Shown: one piece after another, positions 44,201 to 50,484 of the stretch | Layout of the letters: each line of letters opens with the position of its first letter | Position numbering within the stretch: the first letter of the stretch is position 1 | NCBI GenBank assembly: GCA_005883215.1 | Contig: VAYS01000012.1 | Location: forward strand, 70,628 to 134,627 | Length of the DNA: 64,000 bases | Source: Actinomycetota bacterium | GTDB lineage: Bacteria > Actinomycetota > Thermoleophilia > Solirubrobacterales > Solirubrobacteraceae | Reading direction: 5' to 3' | Position numbers and translations under genes: made by a program | Notes under the pieces: model-generated | The model's database searches: none | What the model was told of the DNA's origin: nothing | The model's input: the letters and a program-made list of their open reading frames with translations, nothing else

Positions 44201-44838
44201 CCCGTGGCCGGCTGCTTGGGCCGGGGGACCTGCGGCTCGCCGGGGGACGCGTGCCCGACGGCCTGATGCGCACCACGCCCGGCGCCTCACACAGAGCGCC
44301 CGTGCGCGCGTTTCGCGCCCTCAGCCCGACAGCCATCGTCGAGCTCCGACCCTCGGCGGAGCGAGCGATGAGGACCACCCCAGCCCCCTCATTGGACGTG
44401 CTCGTCGAGTGGATCGGCGACAGCTCCGAAGCGCGGCAGGCGGCGCTGCTCGAGACCTACGATCACTTCCTCGGTGGATGGGCGGACACCGTGCCGCGCT
44501 ACCAGGGCGCGGTGGTGCCCGTGGCGGTGTTCGTGTGCCGGCACGCCGACGCCGCCGTAGCCCTGGTGAAGCTCGCCGACCGCCTGCTCACCGCCGCCCA
44601 CGCCTACGCCGGGCAGCGCCCCGACCGGTGGCGCTACGGCGGGCGAGAGCGCACCCTGTTCGTCGCCGAGGCGTCGCCCCGCCGGCGCACGCAATCGCCC
44701 ATAGGACGAGGCCAGGCGCGAGGAATTGGGGCCCCGGGGCGGCCTAGCCTCCACGGCTCTCTTCTTCTCCTTCTTCTCCTTCTTCTTCTTCTTCTTCCTC
44801 TTCCTCCTCCTCCTCGGCGGCCCCGCCTCTTCCTCTGA
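41278..44838 (+). CDS. TraG/VirB4-like conjugation ATPase fused to a replication-relaxation-type module
   Basis: 1186 aa, ATG with GGAGAAA upstream. An N-terminal hydrophobic segment (2-20) is followed by LEVLAYRGDAPTDGDLLAMY and EALHKALLERPLRRLVLGQP, the N-terminal region of actinobacterial conjugation ATPases. Walker A is PGAVGQGKTS with Lys349, Walker B is IVVLDPKGD with Asp372, and KIDEAPLVINRG and ETLACWQTDAQ are later motor motifs. Residues about 828-900 form a winged helix (LLRLIAQLEWALAPQLHRQL, TQRRLRTLFQDGWVERF). Residues about 1035-1145 (YDHFLGGWADTVPRYQGAVV, VALVKLADRLL) resemble the C-terminal part of replication-relaxation proteins. The end of the gene contains a pyrimidine microsatellite encoding poly-Leu. 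It would act at the membrane to move or process DNA. Confidence 0.75.
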   Translation: MTGVCALLTAVLMVGVPAARICARAHRRYVRLEVLAYRGDAPTDGDLLAMYEALHKALLERPLRRLVLGQPSLALEIGLARGADGARIAVCCPRHRASAVAAALRQAYPNARLSPARAPLRAPPHLVRLRRAWAPAARASEGERGAHDRAAADGLLIAMAAAGAETHVQLALTPAPEWLAAARRSRRPIPPAERAPAVWDLPSDTGPPPRGLFFADVRVMGPDRPRCEQVAAHLRAQVTAIRLVARGAALRRALGLYRRRVERGEGNPLPAVMRGLHATGELVEVWQLPSPGFAAVPVPRSAVPLAPAPPEVCRPAGTGLLRDALGPITVAPELRYLNLAAPGAVGQGKTSLLLSSVAEDLTRDRCAIVVLDPKGDAAEGVLGVVPATRTCTLLDLAHPTCGLQPLALDAPPDVIADYVVGALRHLFAEGDIRASSERYLRNAVLGALAYDRDASLWDAARLLSVSGEGEAFRERVVARLRRLPELKEVTDFFCTELPLQLQGARGPTTAKLDAPANKLARVLNSPSVKRILLNDSLRIDLHGIVERAEVLVVKGALGRMGPGNTAVVMQLVLGMLDATLAGQQDAVPAAQRTTVALKIDEAPLVINRGFAHTLALKRSAGLETLACWQTDAQWIEAEVREQLDALFAHRVYFATASEREAEAAARLLAGPPATGRSADRRAGPFAQTDLRLHLPPHHAAVSLVTARGRQAPFIARTHRIRLDSRLAEHHRAAQERRGGRFLADLHQPPWDGCADRPGAGSPLLETGGADPGAGVRSGELPGARGARARATNDRAALPDSLAELVALDGARRVRVQRPSTPAGQLPAGRDIELLRLIAQLEWALAPQLHRQLWPEADPTATQRRLRTLFQDGWVERFQTHGHDGGAAPMAYRLSQSAGGALRAAGALPPSPVGTGSTPTPPETAGGREAPHELVGAARRTLHGVGWALALAHAAGARTASIGGPGRARRTPPSGPRGRLLGPGDLRLAGGRVPDGLMRTTPGASHRAPVRAFRALSPTAIVELRPSAERAMRTTPAPSLDVLVEWIGDSSEARQAALLETYDHFLGGWADTVPRYQGAVVPVAVFVCRHADAAVALVKLADRLLTAAHAYAGQRPDRWRYGGRERTLFVAEASPRRRTQSPIGRGQARGIGAPGRPSLHGSLLLLLLLLLLLLPLPPPPRRPRLFL
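44757..44815 (+). repeat. 59-base pure pyrimidine tract, (TTC/CTT)n microsatellite
   Basis: From 44757 to 44815 the plus strand has no purine. It consists of TTC, CTT and TCC units and lies 23 bases before the stop of the ATPase gene, where it encodes a run of Leu. Such tracts can form triplex DNA and change length by slippage, which would shift the reading of the ATPase C-terminus. Confidence 0.9.
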
Positions 44839-44886
44839 CTCGTCCCGTCGCCCGCCGTGCGACGGAAGGGGCAGCCGAGGGACGGG

Positions 44887-45804
44887 ATGGCCGCCACGAC
44901 CGGGATCGGGATCGGGACAGGAGAAGCCCAGGAGCTCGTGCCGGCGCCATCATCTTGCGCGCCCCCCGGCACGGATCTGGACGGGCACGTCCTCGCCCGT
45001 TACCTCGACCCCGACCACTGCGCCCGCGAGATCGTCGTCATCCCCGCCCACGCCGGCAGCCGAGTCCTGATCGACCGCCACGCCGACACGGGCGAGGACC
45101 CGCGGCTGCTGGCCCATCTCGCGCCCGACGAGCCCGAGACCAACGCCCGCGTGGTGTGTGACGAGTACCTGCGCGATCCCCCGCCCGCGCGCTGTCGGCC
45201 GCCCCACGAGGCCGACCTCGTCGCCGTCCCCGTCTGGGCGCGGCCCGAGCTGGGAGCGGAGACGCAAGAGCTCGCGGCGCCGTCGACCGCTCCCTTCGCC
45301 CTTGCCCGGGTGTCGATCCCCGGCCGCGAGCTCGCCGAGCTGCGCTGGACGCGGTCGTCGGGCACACCGGCGGAGACGGGAGGACCGGTACTCAGCCTGC
45401 GTGCGGTGATCGGTGCGCTCGAGTCCTACGAGCCGGCGCGGACGCTGAGCGTCAGGGCGGCGGCCCGCCACCGGTCAGACCCCCGGCTCTCGGTAGCCAC
45501 TCTCTCGGCCGAGCTCGAACGGCTCGCCGCCAGCCCGATCGTGCTCAATCGCCTGCTGCGCGACGCCGTCGAAAGGGCCGTCGCCGACGGCATGAGCCTG
45601 AGCCTCATCGCGATGCGGTGCGGGAGGGTCAAGCGCGACGCGCGGGGCAACGTCTCGGGCGAGACGAGCTGGCTCGGGCGGCGGCTCGGGCTGCTGCCCG
45701 AGGGCGGGGGGAAGCGACCCACGCCTTGGATCCACAGCAACGTGCTCGCCCTGATCGCGCGGCGCGGGCTGGGCGTCAGCCCGCACGAGGTCGAGCTCGG
45801 ATGA
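44887..45804 (+). CDS. Island hypothetical protein with a helix-turn-helix-like C-terminus
   Basis: 305 aa from the ATG at 44887 with GAGGGACGGG upstream; a 7-bp hairpin (44845-44865) lies just before. I do not recognise a family. Residues 1-165 hold acidic, Pro-rich sequence without membrane segments. Residues about 170-225 are helical (RTLSVRAAARHRSDP, ATLSAELERLAASPIVLNRL). Residues 230-303 read MSLSLIAMRCGRVKRDARGN, TSWLGRRLGLLPEGG and WIHSNVLALIARRGLGVSP, which fits a DNA-binding helix-turn-helix. It is coupled to the response regulator gene by an ATGA overlap, so the two may act in one regulatory step. Confidence 0.6.
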   Translation: MAATTGIGIGTGEAQELVPAPSSCAPPGTDLDGHVLARYLDPDHCAREIVVIPAHAGSRVLIDRHADTGEDPRLLAHLAPDEPETNARVVCDEYLRDPPPARCRPPHEADLVAVPVWARPELGAETQELAAPSTAPFALARVSIPGRELAELRWTRSSGTPAETGGPVLSLRAVIGALESYEPARTLSVRAAARHRSDPRLSVATLSAELERLAASPIVLNRLLRDAVERAVADGMSLSLIAMRCGRVKRDARGNVSGETSWLGRRLGLLPEGGGKRPTPWIHSNVLALIARRGLGVSPHEVELG

Positions 45805-46517
45805 CCGCCGCGCTGCTCCTGGTGGAAGCCGATTCCGGCACGCGCGAGTTCCTGTGCGAGCAGCTCGCGGCGGACGGCTACGGGGCACGATTGACCTCCA
45901 CCGCTCGCGGCGCCGAACGGCTCCTGCGCGACGAGACCCCGGCCGCCATCGTCCTCGGCGATCTTGCTCCCGGCGTGGAGGCGACAGCGCTGCTGCGGAC
46001 CATTCGGTCGGGCCCAAGCTCCGCCTGCCCGGTGATCGTGCTCAGCCGTCGGCGCCACGAGCTCGACGTACTGCGGGCATTCGAAGCGGGCGCCGACGAC
46101 TTCGTGCCCAAGCCGTTTTCGTATCCCGAGCTCCGGGCCCGACTGCGCGCGCTGCTGCGCCGGACGCGCGCGAGGCCTTCTGTGGCGTCGCGGGTCCAGC
46201 TGGGGGAGCTGGAAATCGACCGGGCGGCCCAGCGGGTCATCCTGGGCGGGCGCCCGGTCGTCCTGCGCAAGCGCGAGTACGAGCTGCTGGTGCACCTCGC
46301 GGCCGAGCCCGAGCGCGTGTTCACCAAGTCCGAGCTGTTGCGTGACGTCTGGGGCTTCCAGGCCGGCTCGGATATGACACGCACCGTGGATAGTCACGCC
46401 AGCCGCCTGCGGCGAAAGCTCAACGGCGACGGCCACCCCGACGCCCAGGCCGCCGAGCTGGTGGTCAACATCTGGGGCGTGGGCTACTGCCTGCGCCGCC
46501 CCGGCCTGCCCGCCTGA
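45801..46517 (+). CDS. OmpR/PhoB-type response regulator, orphan within the island
   Basis: 238 aa. The ATG overlaps the TGA of the preceding gene (ATGA). Residues 1-118 are a receiver domain: acidic residues Glu9 and Asp11 (LLVEADSG), phosphoacceptor Asp54 (VLGDLAPG), Ser82 and Lys104 (PKPF). Residues about 132-232 are a winged-helix DNA-binding domain (LRKREYELLVHLAAEPERVF, TKSELLRDVWG, RTVDSHASRLRRKL, VWGVGY-like end). No histidine kinase gene is nearby, so the partner kinase is elsewhere or absent. It probably controls the island genes; two palindromes lie in the gap just downstream. Confidence 0.85.
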   Translation: MTAALLLVEADSGTREFLCEQLAADGYGARLTSTARGAERLLRDETPAAIVLGDLAPGVEATALLRTIRSGPSSACPVIVLSRRRHELDVLRAFEAGADDFVPKPFSYPELRARLRALLRRTRARPSVASRVQLGELEIDRAAQRVILGGRPVVLRKREYELLVHLAAEPERVFTKSELLRDVWGFQAGSDMTRTVDSHASRLRRKLNGDGHPDAQAAELVVNIWGVGYCLRRPGLPA

Positions 46518-46537
46518 TCGCACCGAGACCGGCCCGA

Positions 46538-46658
46538 GGACCGCGGTCCGCCAGAGGACCGGGGTGCGCGCCGTCACCTTCTCGCTCCGCCGCCTGACCG
46601 GCCCGGACCCGAGCGGCCGGCCCTGGATCCGTCGGGCCCGGCCCGACCGTGGCCACGG
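46538..46658. promoter_or_regulatory. Two 12-bp perfect palindromes in the 252-base gap before the coupling ATPase
   Basis: GGACCGCGGTCC (46538-46549) and CCGTGGCCACGG (46647-46658) are perfect dyads in the longest gene-free stretch of the island. They could be operator sites for the regulator encoded upstream, although GC-rich DNA yields such palindromes by chance. I see nothing else in this gap except the ribosome site at its end. Confidence 0.25.
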
Positions 46659-46769
46659 GCCGCGCCCCGGCTCCGGCGGTCGCACCCGCCTGTCCCTACG
46701 CGCCCGCACGGCGCGCGGACCGACGACCCCTCTTTCCCTCGCGCAAGACCACTACCGAAAGGAGCAACC

Positions 46770-48377
46770 ATGCGCGATCAATCGCTCGGGACGCCCGAGC
46801 AGTTCCTCTCCCAGACCGCCGCCGGCCTGGTTCACCTCGCGCTGATCGGAGGGCTATCGGCGCTCGCCGCGCTGGCCGTGACGCTCTATCTGCGTCGCCG
46901 GGGCGAGCGCTGGACCTGGGCTCTGGGCGGGCCGGCTCTCGCCGTTCCCGTTTGGGACATCAGCCACGCCGCGGGGTGGATTTGCGCCGTGGGCGGAGCG
47001 CTGGCGACCTGGCTTTCGCTGCGGTGGGATCAGCGCGACCGCGAGGCCGGCGGCGACCTTGCCCTCGCCGCCGCGGCGCGCCGGGGCCCGCTGCAAGTGC
47101 TCCGTCGGCGCTGGGCGCGCCGCGAGCTCAATGCCGGACGCTGGTGTGGTCCGCAGGGCCTGGTCGTCGGCCGCGATCAGGGCGGCTTGCCGGTGCGCGT
47201 TCCCTTCGGTCGCCGCGAGGGCGCGCACGTGCTCGTGGTCGGCGCCACCGGCTCGGGCAAGACCGTGACCCAGACCTGGATCACCGTCCGCGCGATCGAG
47301 CAGGGGCACGGCGCGATCGTGATCGACCCCAAGGGCGACGACGCGCTGCGCGCGGCTCTGGTGTCCCAGTCCGAGCGCAGCGGACGGCCACTGCTGGAGT
47401 GGACGCCGGACGGCCCCGCCGTCTACAACCCCTACGGAGACGGGGTCGACACGGAGATTGTCGATCGGGCGCTGGCCGCCGAGCGCTACACCGAGCCGCA
47501 CTACCTGCGCCAGGCCCAGCGCTACCTCGGCCAGGCGGTGCGGGCGATGCGCCTGGCCAACGCGCCGATCACCCCCGCGCGCCTGGTGCGCTACCTCGAA
47601 CCCATCCAGCTCGAGGTCCTGGGCCGCTCGCTTCCGGAGTCCGACGCGCGGCGGCTGTGGGCGTACCTGGACTCGCTCACGCCTCACCAGCTGCGCGACC
47701 TGGCCGGGACGCGCGACCGCCTGGCCGTGCTGGCCGAGTCCGAAGCCGGGCGCTGGCTCGATCCCGAGGCGTCGCCCAGCGCCGCCTTCACCCTGGGCCA
47801 GGCAGTGGCGGAGCGCGCCGTGGTGCTCTTTCGCCTGGAGGCCGACCGTCGCCCGCTGCTCGGCCAGATGCTGGGCGCCGCCATCCTGCAGGACGTTCTG
47901 TCCACCGCGGCCCGGCACCAGGCAGCGCCGGTGCCGACGACGGTCATGGTCGATGAGTTCTCGGCACTGGCGGCGCCCCAGGTAGCGCGGCTGTTCGCCC
48001 GCACGCGGGCGGCGGGCATCAGTCTCCTGCTCGGGACCCAGGAGCTCTCCGACCTGCGCGCCGCGGGCGGCGACACCCTCCTGCACCAGGTGCTGGGCAA
48101 CGTCTCGGCGCTGGTCGCCCACCGCCAAGTGGTGCCCGACTCGGCCGAGCTGGTGGCCGGGGTGGCGGGCACCCAGGGGACTTGGGTCAGCCAGCAGCGC
48201 ACCTCGTTCGGGCTGGCCGGGCCGGCGCCGAGCGGCACCAGCACACGCAGCCGCGGGCGGGAGTACATCGTCCACCCCGACCTCATCAAGAGCCTGGCGC
48301 CGGGTGTCGCCGCCGTGGTCAGCGCCAGCGGGCGCGAGCGCCCGCGGGTGGCCCGGGTATTTCGCGCCGCGGCCTAG
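46770..48377 (+). CDS. VirD4/TraD-type coupling ATPase
   Basis: 535 aa, ATG with AAAGGAG eight bases upstream. Two N-terminal hydrophobic segments (about 17-40 and 50-85) anchor it. The motor domain has Walker A GATGSGKT with Lys164 and Walker B IVIDPKGD with Asp186. TVMVDEFSALAAPQVARLFA, AGISLLLGTQELSDL and LGNVSALVAHRQ match the TraG/TraD C-terminal helicase-like motifs. Coupling proteins bring DNA to a type IV secretion channel; here no channel gene is visible. It differs clearly from the ATPase at 41278, so the island carries two distinct motors. Confidence 0.85.
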   Translation: MRDQSLGTPEQFLSQTAAGLVHLALIGGLSALAALAVTLYLRRRGERWTWALGGPALAVPVWDISHAAGWICAVGGALATWLSLRWDQRDREAGGDLALAAAARRGPLQVLRRRWARRELNAGRWCGPQGLVVGRDQGGLPVRVPFGRREGAHVLVVGATGSGKTVTQTWITVRAIEQGHGAIVIDPKGDDALRAALVSQSERSGRPLLEWTPDGPAVYNPYGDGVDTEIVDRALAAERYTEPHYLRQAQRYLGQAVRAMRLANAPITPARLVRYLEPIQLEVLGRSLPESDARRLWAYLDSLTPHQLRDLAGTRDRLAVLAESEAGRWLDPEASPSAAFTLGQAVAERAVVLFRLEADRRPLLGQMLGAAILQDVLSTAARHQAAPVPTTVMVDEFSALAAPQVARLFARTRAAGISLLLGTQELSDLRAAGGDTLLHQVLGNVSALVAHRQVVPDSAELVAGVAGTQGTWVSQQRTSFGLAGPAPSGTSTRSRGREYIVHPDLIKSLAPGVAAVVSASGRERPRVARVFRAAA

Positions 48378-48474
48378 CGGAGCTCCGAGCCCCGGCCAAC
48401 CGGCCCGACGTCCGGACCGGTCTGCGCGGGCGGAGCGCAAGCCCCGCCCGTCCCCAATCCCAGAAAGGAGCACC

Positions 48475-49281
48475 ATGTCCTGTCAAGGCGATCTGACGAT
48501 CGTGCATTGGATCGGGCGCCTGGGGGCGGCCACCGCCGACGACGCGGCGGCGCGCTTTGGCCTCGGCGCTCGGGCGGCGCGCGCCAAGCTGGGCGCGGCC
48601 GCGCGGGCGGGGCTGCTGGCGCGTCGGCGAATGCTCGCCGAGCAGCCGGCGCTGTACCTGGCCACCCGCTCGGGCCTGCGGGCCGCGGGCCTTGACCAGC
48701 TGGCCACCTGCCGGGTGAGCGCGGCCAGCTTCATGCACGCTCGGGCGTGCGCGCGCGTGGCGGTGGCGCTCGAGCGCGAGCATCCGAGACGGGTGATGAG
48801 CGACCGTGAGCTGCGCGCGGCCGAGCGCGGGTGCGGCCGACCGCTGGCGAGCGCCGAGCTGGGTATCGGTCGCGACGGAGAGCCGCGCCGTCATCATCCC
48901 GACCTCGTCTTGTGGCCGAGCGAGCAGGACGGCGGGCGGCCGCTGGCGATCGAGGTCGAGCTCACGGTCAAGGCGCCCCGGCGCCTGCAGGCGATCTGCC
49001 GGGCGTGGGCGCGCAACCGCCGGGTGTGCGGCGTCCTCTACTACGCCTCCCCGCCGGCGGAGCGCGCGCTGCGGCGCGCGGTCGTCGCGATGTATGCCGA
49101 GGAGTTCGTCGACGTCCGGCCACTGCGGGAGATCCTCGATCCCCGCGGGGGCGATCTGGCGACGATCCCGTCCCAAGCGGACCCTACGGTGGCGCTTGGG
49201 GAGAGCACCTATCACGAAGGAGGGTTCGCTCTAGATGTCGTCCAACCTCCACCGCGCCCTGATAACCGGGAACCTGACTAG
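48475..49281 (+). CDS. Replication-relaxation family protein
   Basis: 268 aa from the ATG at 48475, with the same AAAGGAGCACC-type ribosome site as the coupling ATPase. Residues 5-60 are a winged helix (VHWIGRLGAATADDAAARFG, ARAKLGAAARAGLLARRRML). MSDRELRAAER (108-118) and HPDLVLWPSEQDGGRPLAIE followed by VELTVK (141-166) match the conserved core of this family. Asp143, Glu160/Glu162 and Lys166 are placed as in a PD-(D/E)xK nuclease core, which is suggestive only. In plasmids of actinobacteria this family sits with TraG/TraD ATPases, as here. Its last 47 bases overlap the ssb gene in another frame. Confidence 0.75.
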   Translation: MSCQGDLTIVHWIGRLGAATADDAAARFGLGARAARAKLGAAARAGLLARRRMLAEQPALYLATRSGLRAAGLDQLATCRVSAASFMHARACARVAVALEREHPRRVMSDRELRAAERGCGRPLASAELGIGRDGEPRRHHPDLVLWPSEQDGGRPLAIEVELTVKAPRRLQAICRAWARNRRVCGVLYYASPPAERALRRAVVAMYAEEFVDVRPLREILDPRGGDLATIPSQADPTVALGESTYHEGGFALDVVQPPPRPDNREPD

Positions 49282-49654
49282 GGATCCCGAGCTGCGGGCG
49301 CTGCCCTCGGGCGCGAGCGTGTGCCGCCTGCGCGTCGCCTGCTCGACCCGGCGCAAGAACGCCGACTCGGGAGAGTGGGAGGACAAGCCCAACTACTTCG
49401 ACGTCAGCGTGTGGGGCGCGCCCGGCGAGAACTGCGCGCGCTTCCTGGCCAAGGGTCGTCCGGTAGCCGTCGACGGACGCCTCGAATGGCGCGAGTGGGA
49501 GACCGACGACGGGCAGCGCCGCCAGGCGGTGGAGATCATCGCCGACGCCGTGCAGTTCCTCGGCTCGCCGCCCGCCTCGGCGGGGGCGGGCGATGGGGCG
49601 CTGGAGGCCGCCGAGCCCGCGCTGGCGGCGTCGGGCGAGGATGTCCCCTTCTAG
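49235..49654 (+). CDS. ssb: Single-stranded DNA-binding protein
   Basis: 139 aa, shorter than typical chromosomal actinobacterial SSB. The OB fold covers about 1-108: NLHRALITGNLTRDPELRAL, VCRLRVACSTRR, NYFDVSVWGAPGENCARFLA and GRPVAVDGRLEWREWE. A short Gly/Ala linker leads to EDVPF, a variant of the acidic DDIPF tip that recruits repair and replication proteins. The start lies inside the preceding gene, with AGGAGGG eleven bases ahead of the ATG. It is probably the element's own SSB, protecting single strands during transfer or repair. Confidence 0.9.
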   Translation: MSSNLHRALITGNLTRDPELRALPSGASVCRLRVACSTRRKNADSGEWEDKPNYFDVSVWGAPGENCARFLAKGRPVAVDGRLEWREWETDDGQRRQAVEIIADAVQFLGSPPASAGAGDGALEAAEPALAASGEDVPF

Positions 49655-50354
49655 CCCTCCGCCTCCCCCGTCCGCCGCGGGGCTCCCCGGGAGGCCGGGG
49701 AGCCCGCGGCGCAGGCGGCGGCGATGGGGCCTGGCCTTCGTCGGGTGGCGGTGGGCGCTGGCCCTAATCCGGTGGCGGATGTCGACGCTCGCCCTCGCCT
49801 CGGTCGCCGCGGCGGGCGCCGCGGCCGGGCTCGGCTCGTGCTCGGGCTCCGGTACCGGCCCAGGCGCGGGCTCCGGCCCGGGCTCGGGCGGCTCGCCCGC
49901 CGGGGCCGGGCGCCCGCTCAGGCCCCCGGCGCGCCACGACGGTTGTGTGACGCGCGGCGCGCTCCCGGACCCGGCGTGCACGCCCGGCGCCGTGCTGACC
50001 ACCGATCTGACGCGCATCTGTCGGCCCGGCTACACGCCCACCGTCCGCAGCGTCGATCCCGCGCTCAAGCAACGCGTCTATCGCTCCTACGGGATAGGCC
50101 GCCACCTGCGCGGCGCCTACGAGATCGACCACCTGGTGGCGCTCGAGCTGGGCGGCGGCAACGACCCCGCCAACCTGTGGCCCGAGGCGGCCAGCCCGAC
50201 GCCTGGCTACCACGAAAAGGACGCGCTGGAGAACCACCTCCACGATCAGGTCTGCACCGGGCGCCTTCCCCTCGAACGGGCCCAGAGCCAGATCGCTACC
50301 GACTGGGTCTCGGCCTGGAAGTCGGCGGGCCAGCCCTCCGGCTACGCCAGCTGA
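49641..50354 (+). CDS. Membrane-anchored or secreted HNH-type nuclease
   Basis: 237 aa from the ATG at 49641, which lies inside the end of ssb. A later ATG (49779) would give a signal or lipoprotein start (MSTLALASVAAAGAAAGLGS then Cys) and may be the real one. After a Gly/Ser/Pro linker the conserved domain covers the last 130 residues: CRPGYTPTVRSVDPALK, GAYEIDHLVALELGGGNDPA, NLWPEA, HEKDALENHLHDQVCTG and RAQSQIATDW. This is the EIDHLVALELGG core of a widespread HNH-like family. The position after ssb suggests a DNA-processing or entry role at the membrane; that is inference. Confidence 0.7.
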   Translation: MSPSSPPPPPSAAGLPGRPGSPRRRRRRWGLAFVGWRWALALIRWRMSTLALASVAAAGAAAGLGSCSGSGTGPGAGSGPGSGGSPAGAGRPLRPPARHDGCVTRGALPDPACTPGAVLTTDLTRICRPGYTPTVRSVDPALKQRVYRSYGIGRHLRGAYEIDHLVALELGGGNDPANLWPEAASPTPGYHEKDALENHLHDQVCTGRLPLERAQSQIATDWVSAWKSAGQPSGYAS

Positions 50355-50383
50355 CCGCCGTCCCGCCCGGCGCCCAAGAACCC

Positions 50384-50397
50384 CCGCCAGCTGGCGG
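50384..50397. promoter_or_regulatory. 14-bp perfect palindrome at the island's right border
   Basis: CCGCCAG-CTGGCGG lies between the HNH gene and the Holin-X gene. With no loop it is not a hairpin terminator; it may be an operator of the downstream envelope genes or a chance dyad. Confidence 0.25.
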
Positions 50398-50484
50398 ACC
50401 GCGCCGGCGCAACCTCTCGCTGCCGACCGTTTAGGACCCTACGCCGCGGGAAGCAAAGGGCATGAGGCCCGACAGGAGGACAAG

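Larger units (their letters stand above)
41278..50354 (+). mobile_element. Candidate conjugation-derived island (two T4SS-type ATPases, two replication-relaxation modules, SSB, HNH)
   Basis: Seven genes, all on the plus strand, sit between chromosomal CAP-domain and Holin-X genes. They resemble actinobacterial conjugative-element cargo. No relaxase, integrase, VirB3/B6/B8-like channel gene, pilin, replication initiator or flanking direct repeat was found, so this is either a relic of an integrative element or a compact DNA-handling system of its own. The borders are set by gene content only. Confidence 0.5.

Noticed and set aside
44744-44953. Small minus-strand frame encoding a poly-Glu protein
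   Set aside because: It is simply the complement of the pyrimidine tract; no ribosome site and no conserved part.
45426-46709. Minus-strand frame of over 400 codons across the response regulator
   Set aside because: The plus strand carries a complete receiver and winged-helix protein; the opposite frame has no recognisable domain.
41278-50354. Prophage
   Set aside because: There is no capsid, portal, terminase, tail or integrase gene; the gene families are those of conjugation.
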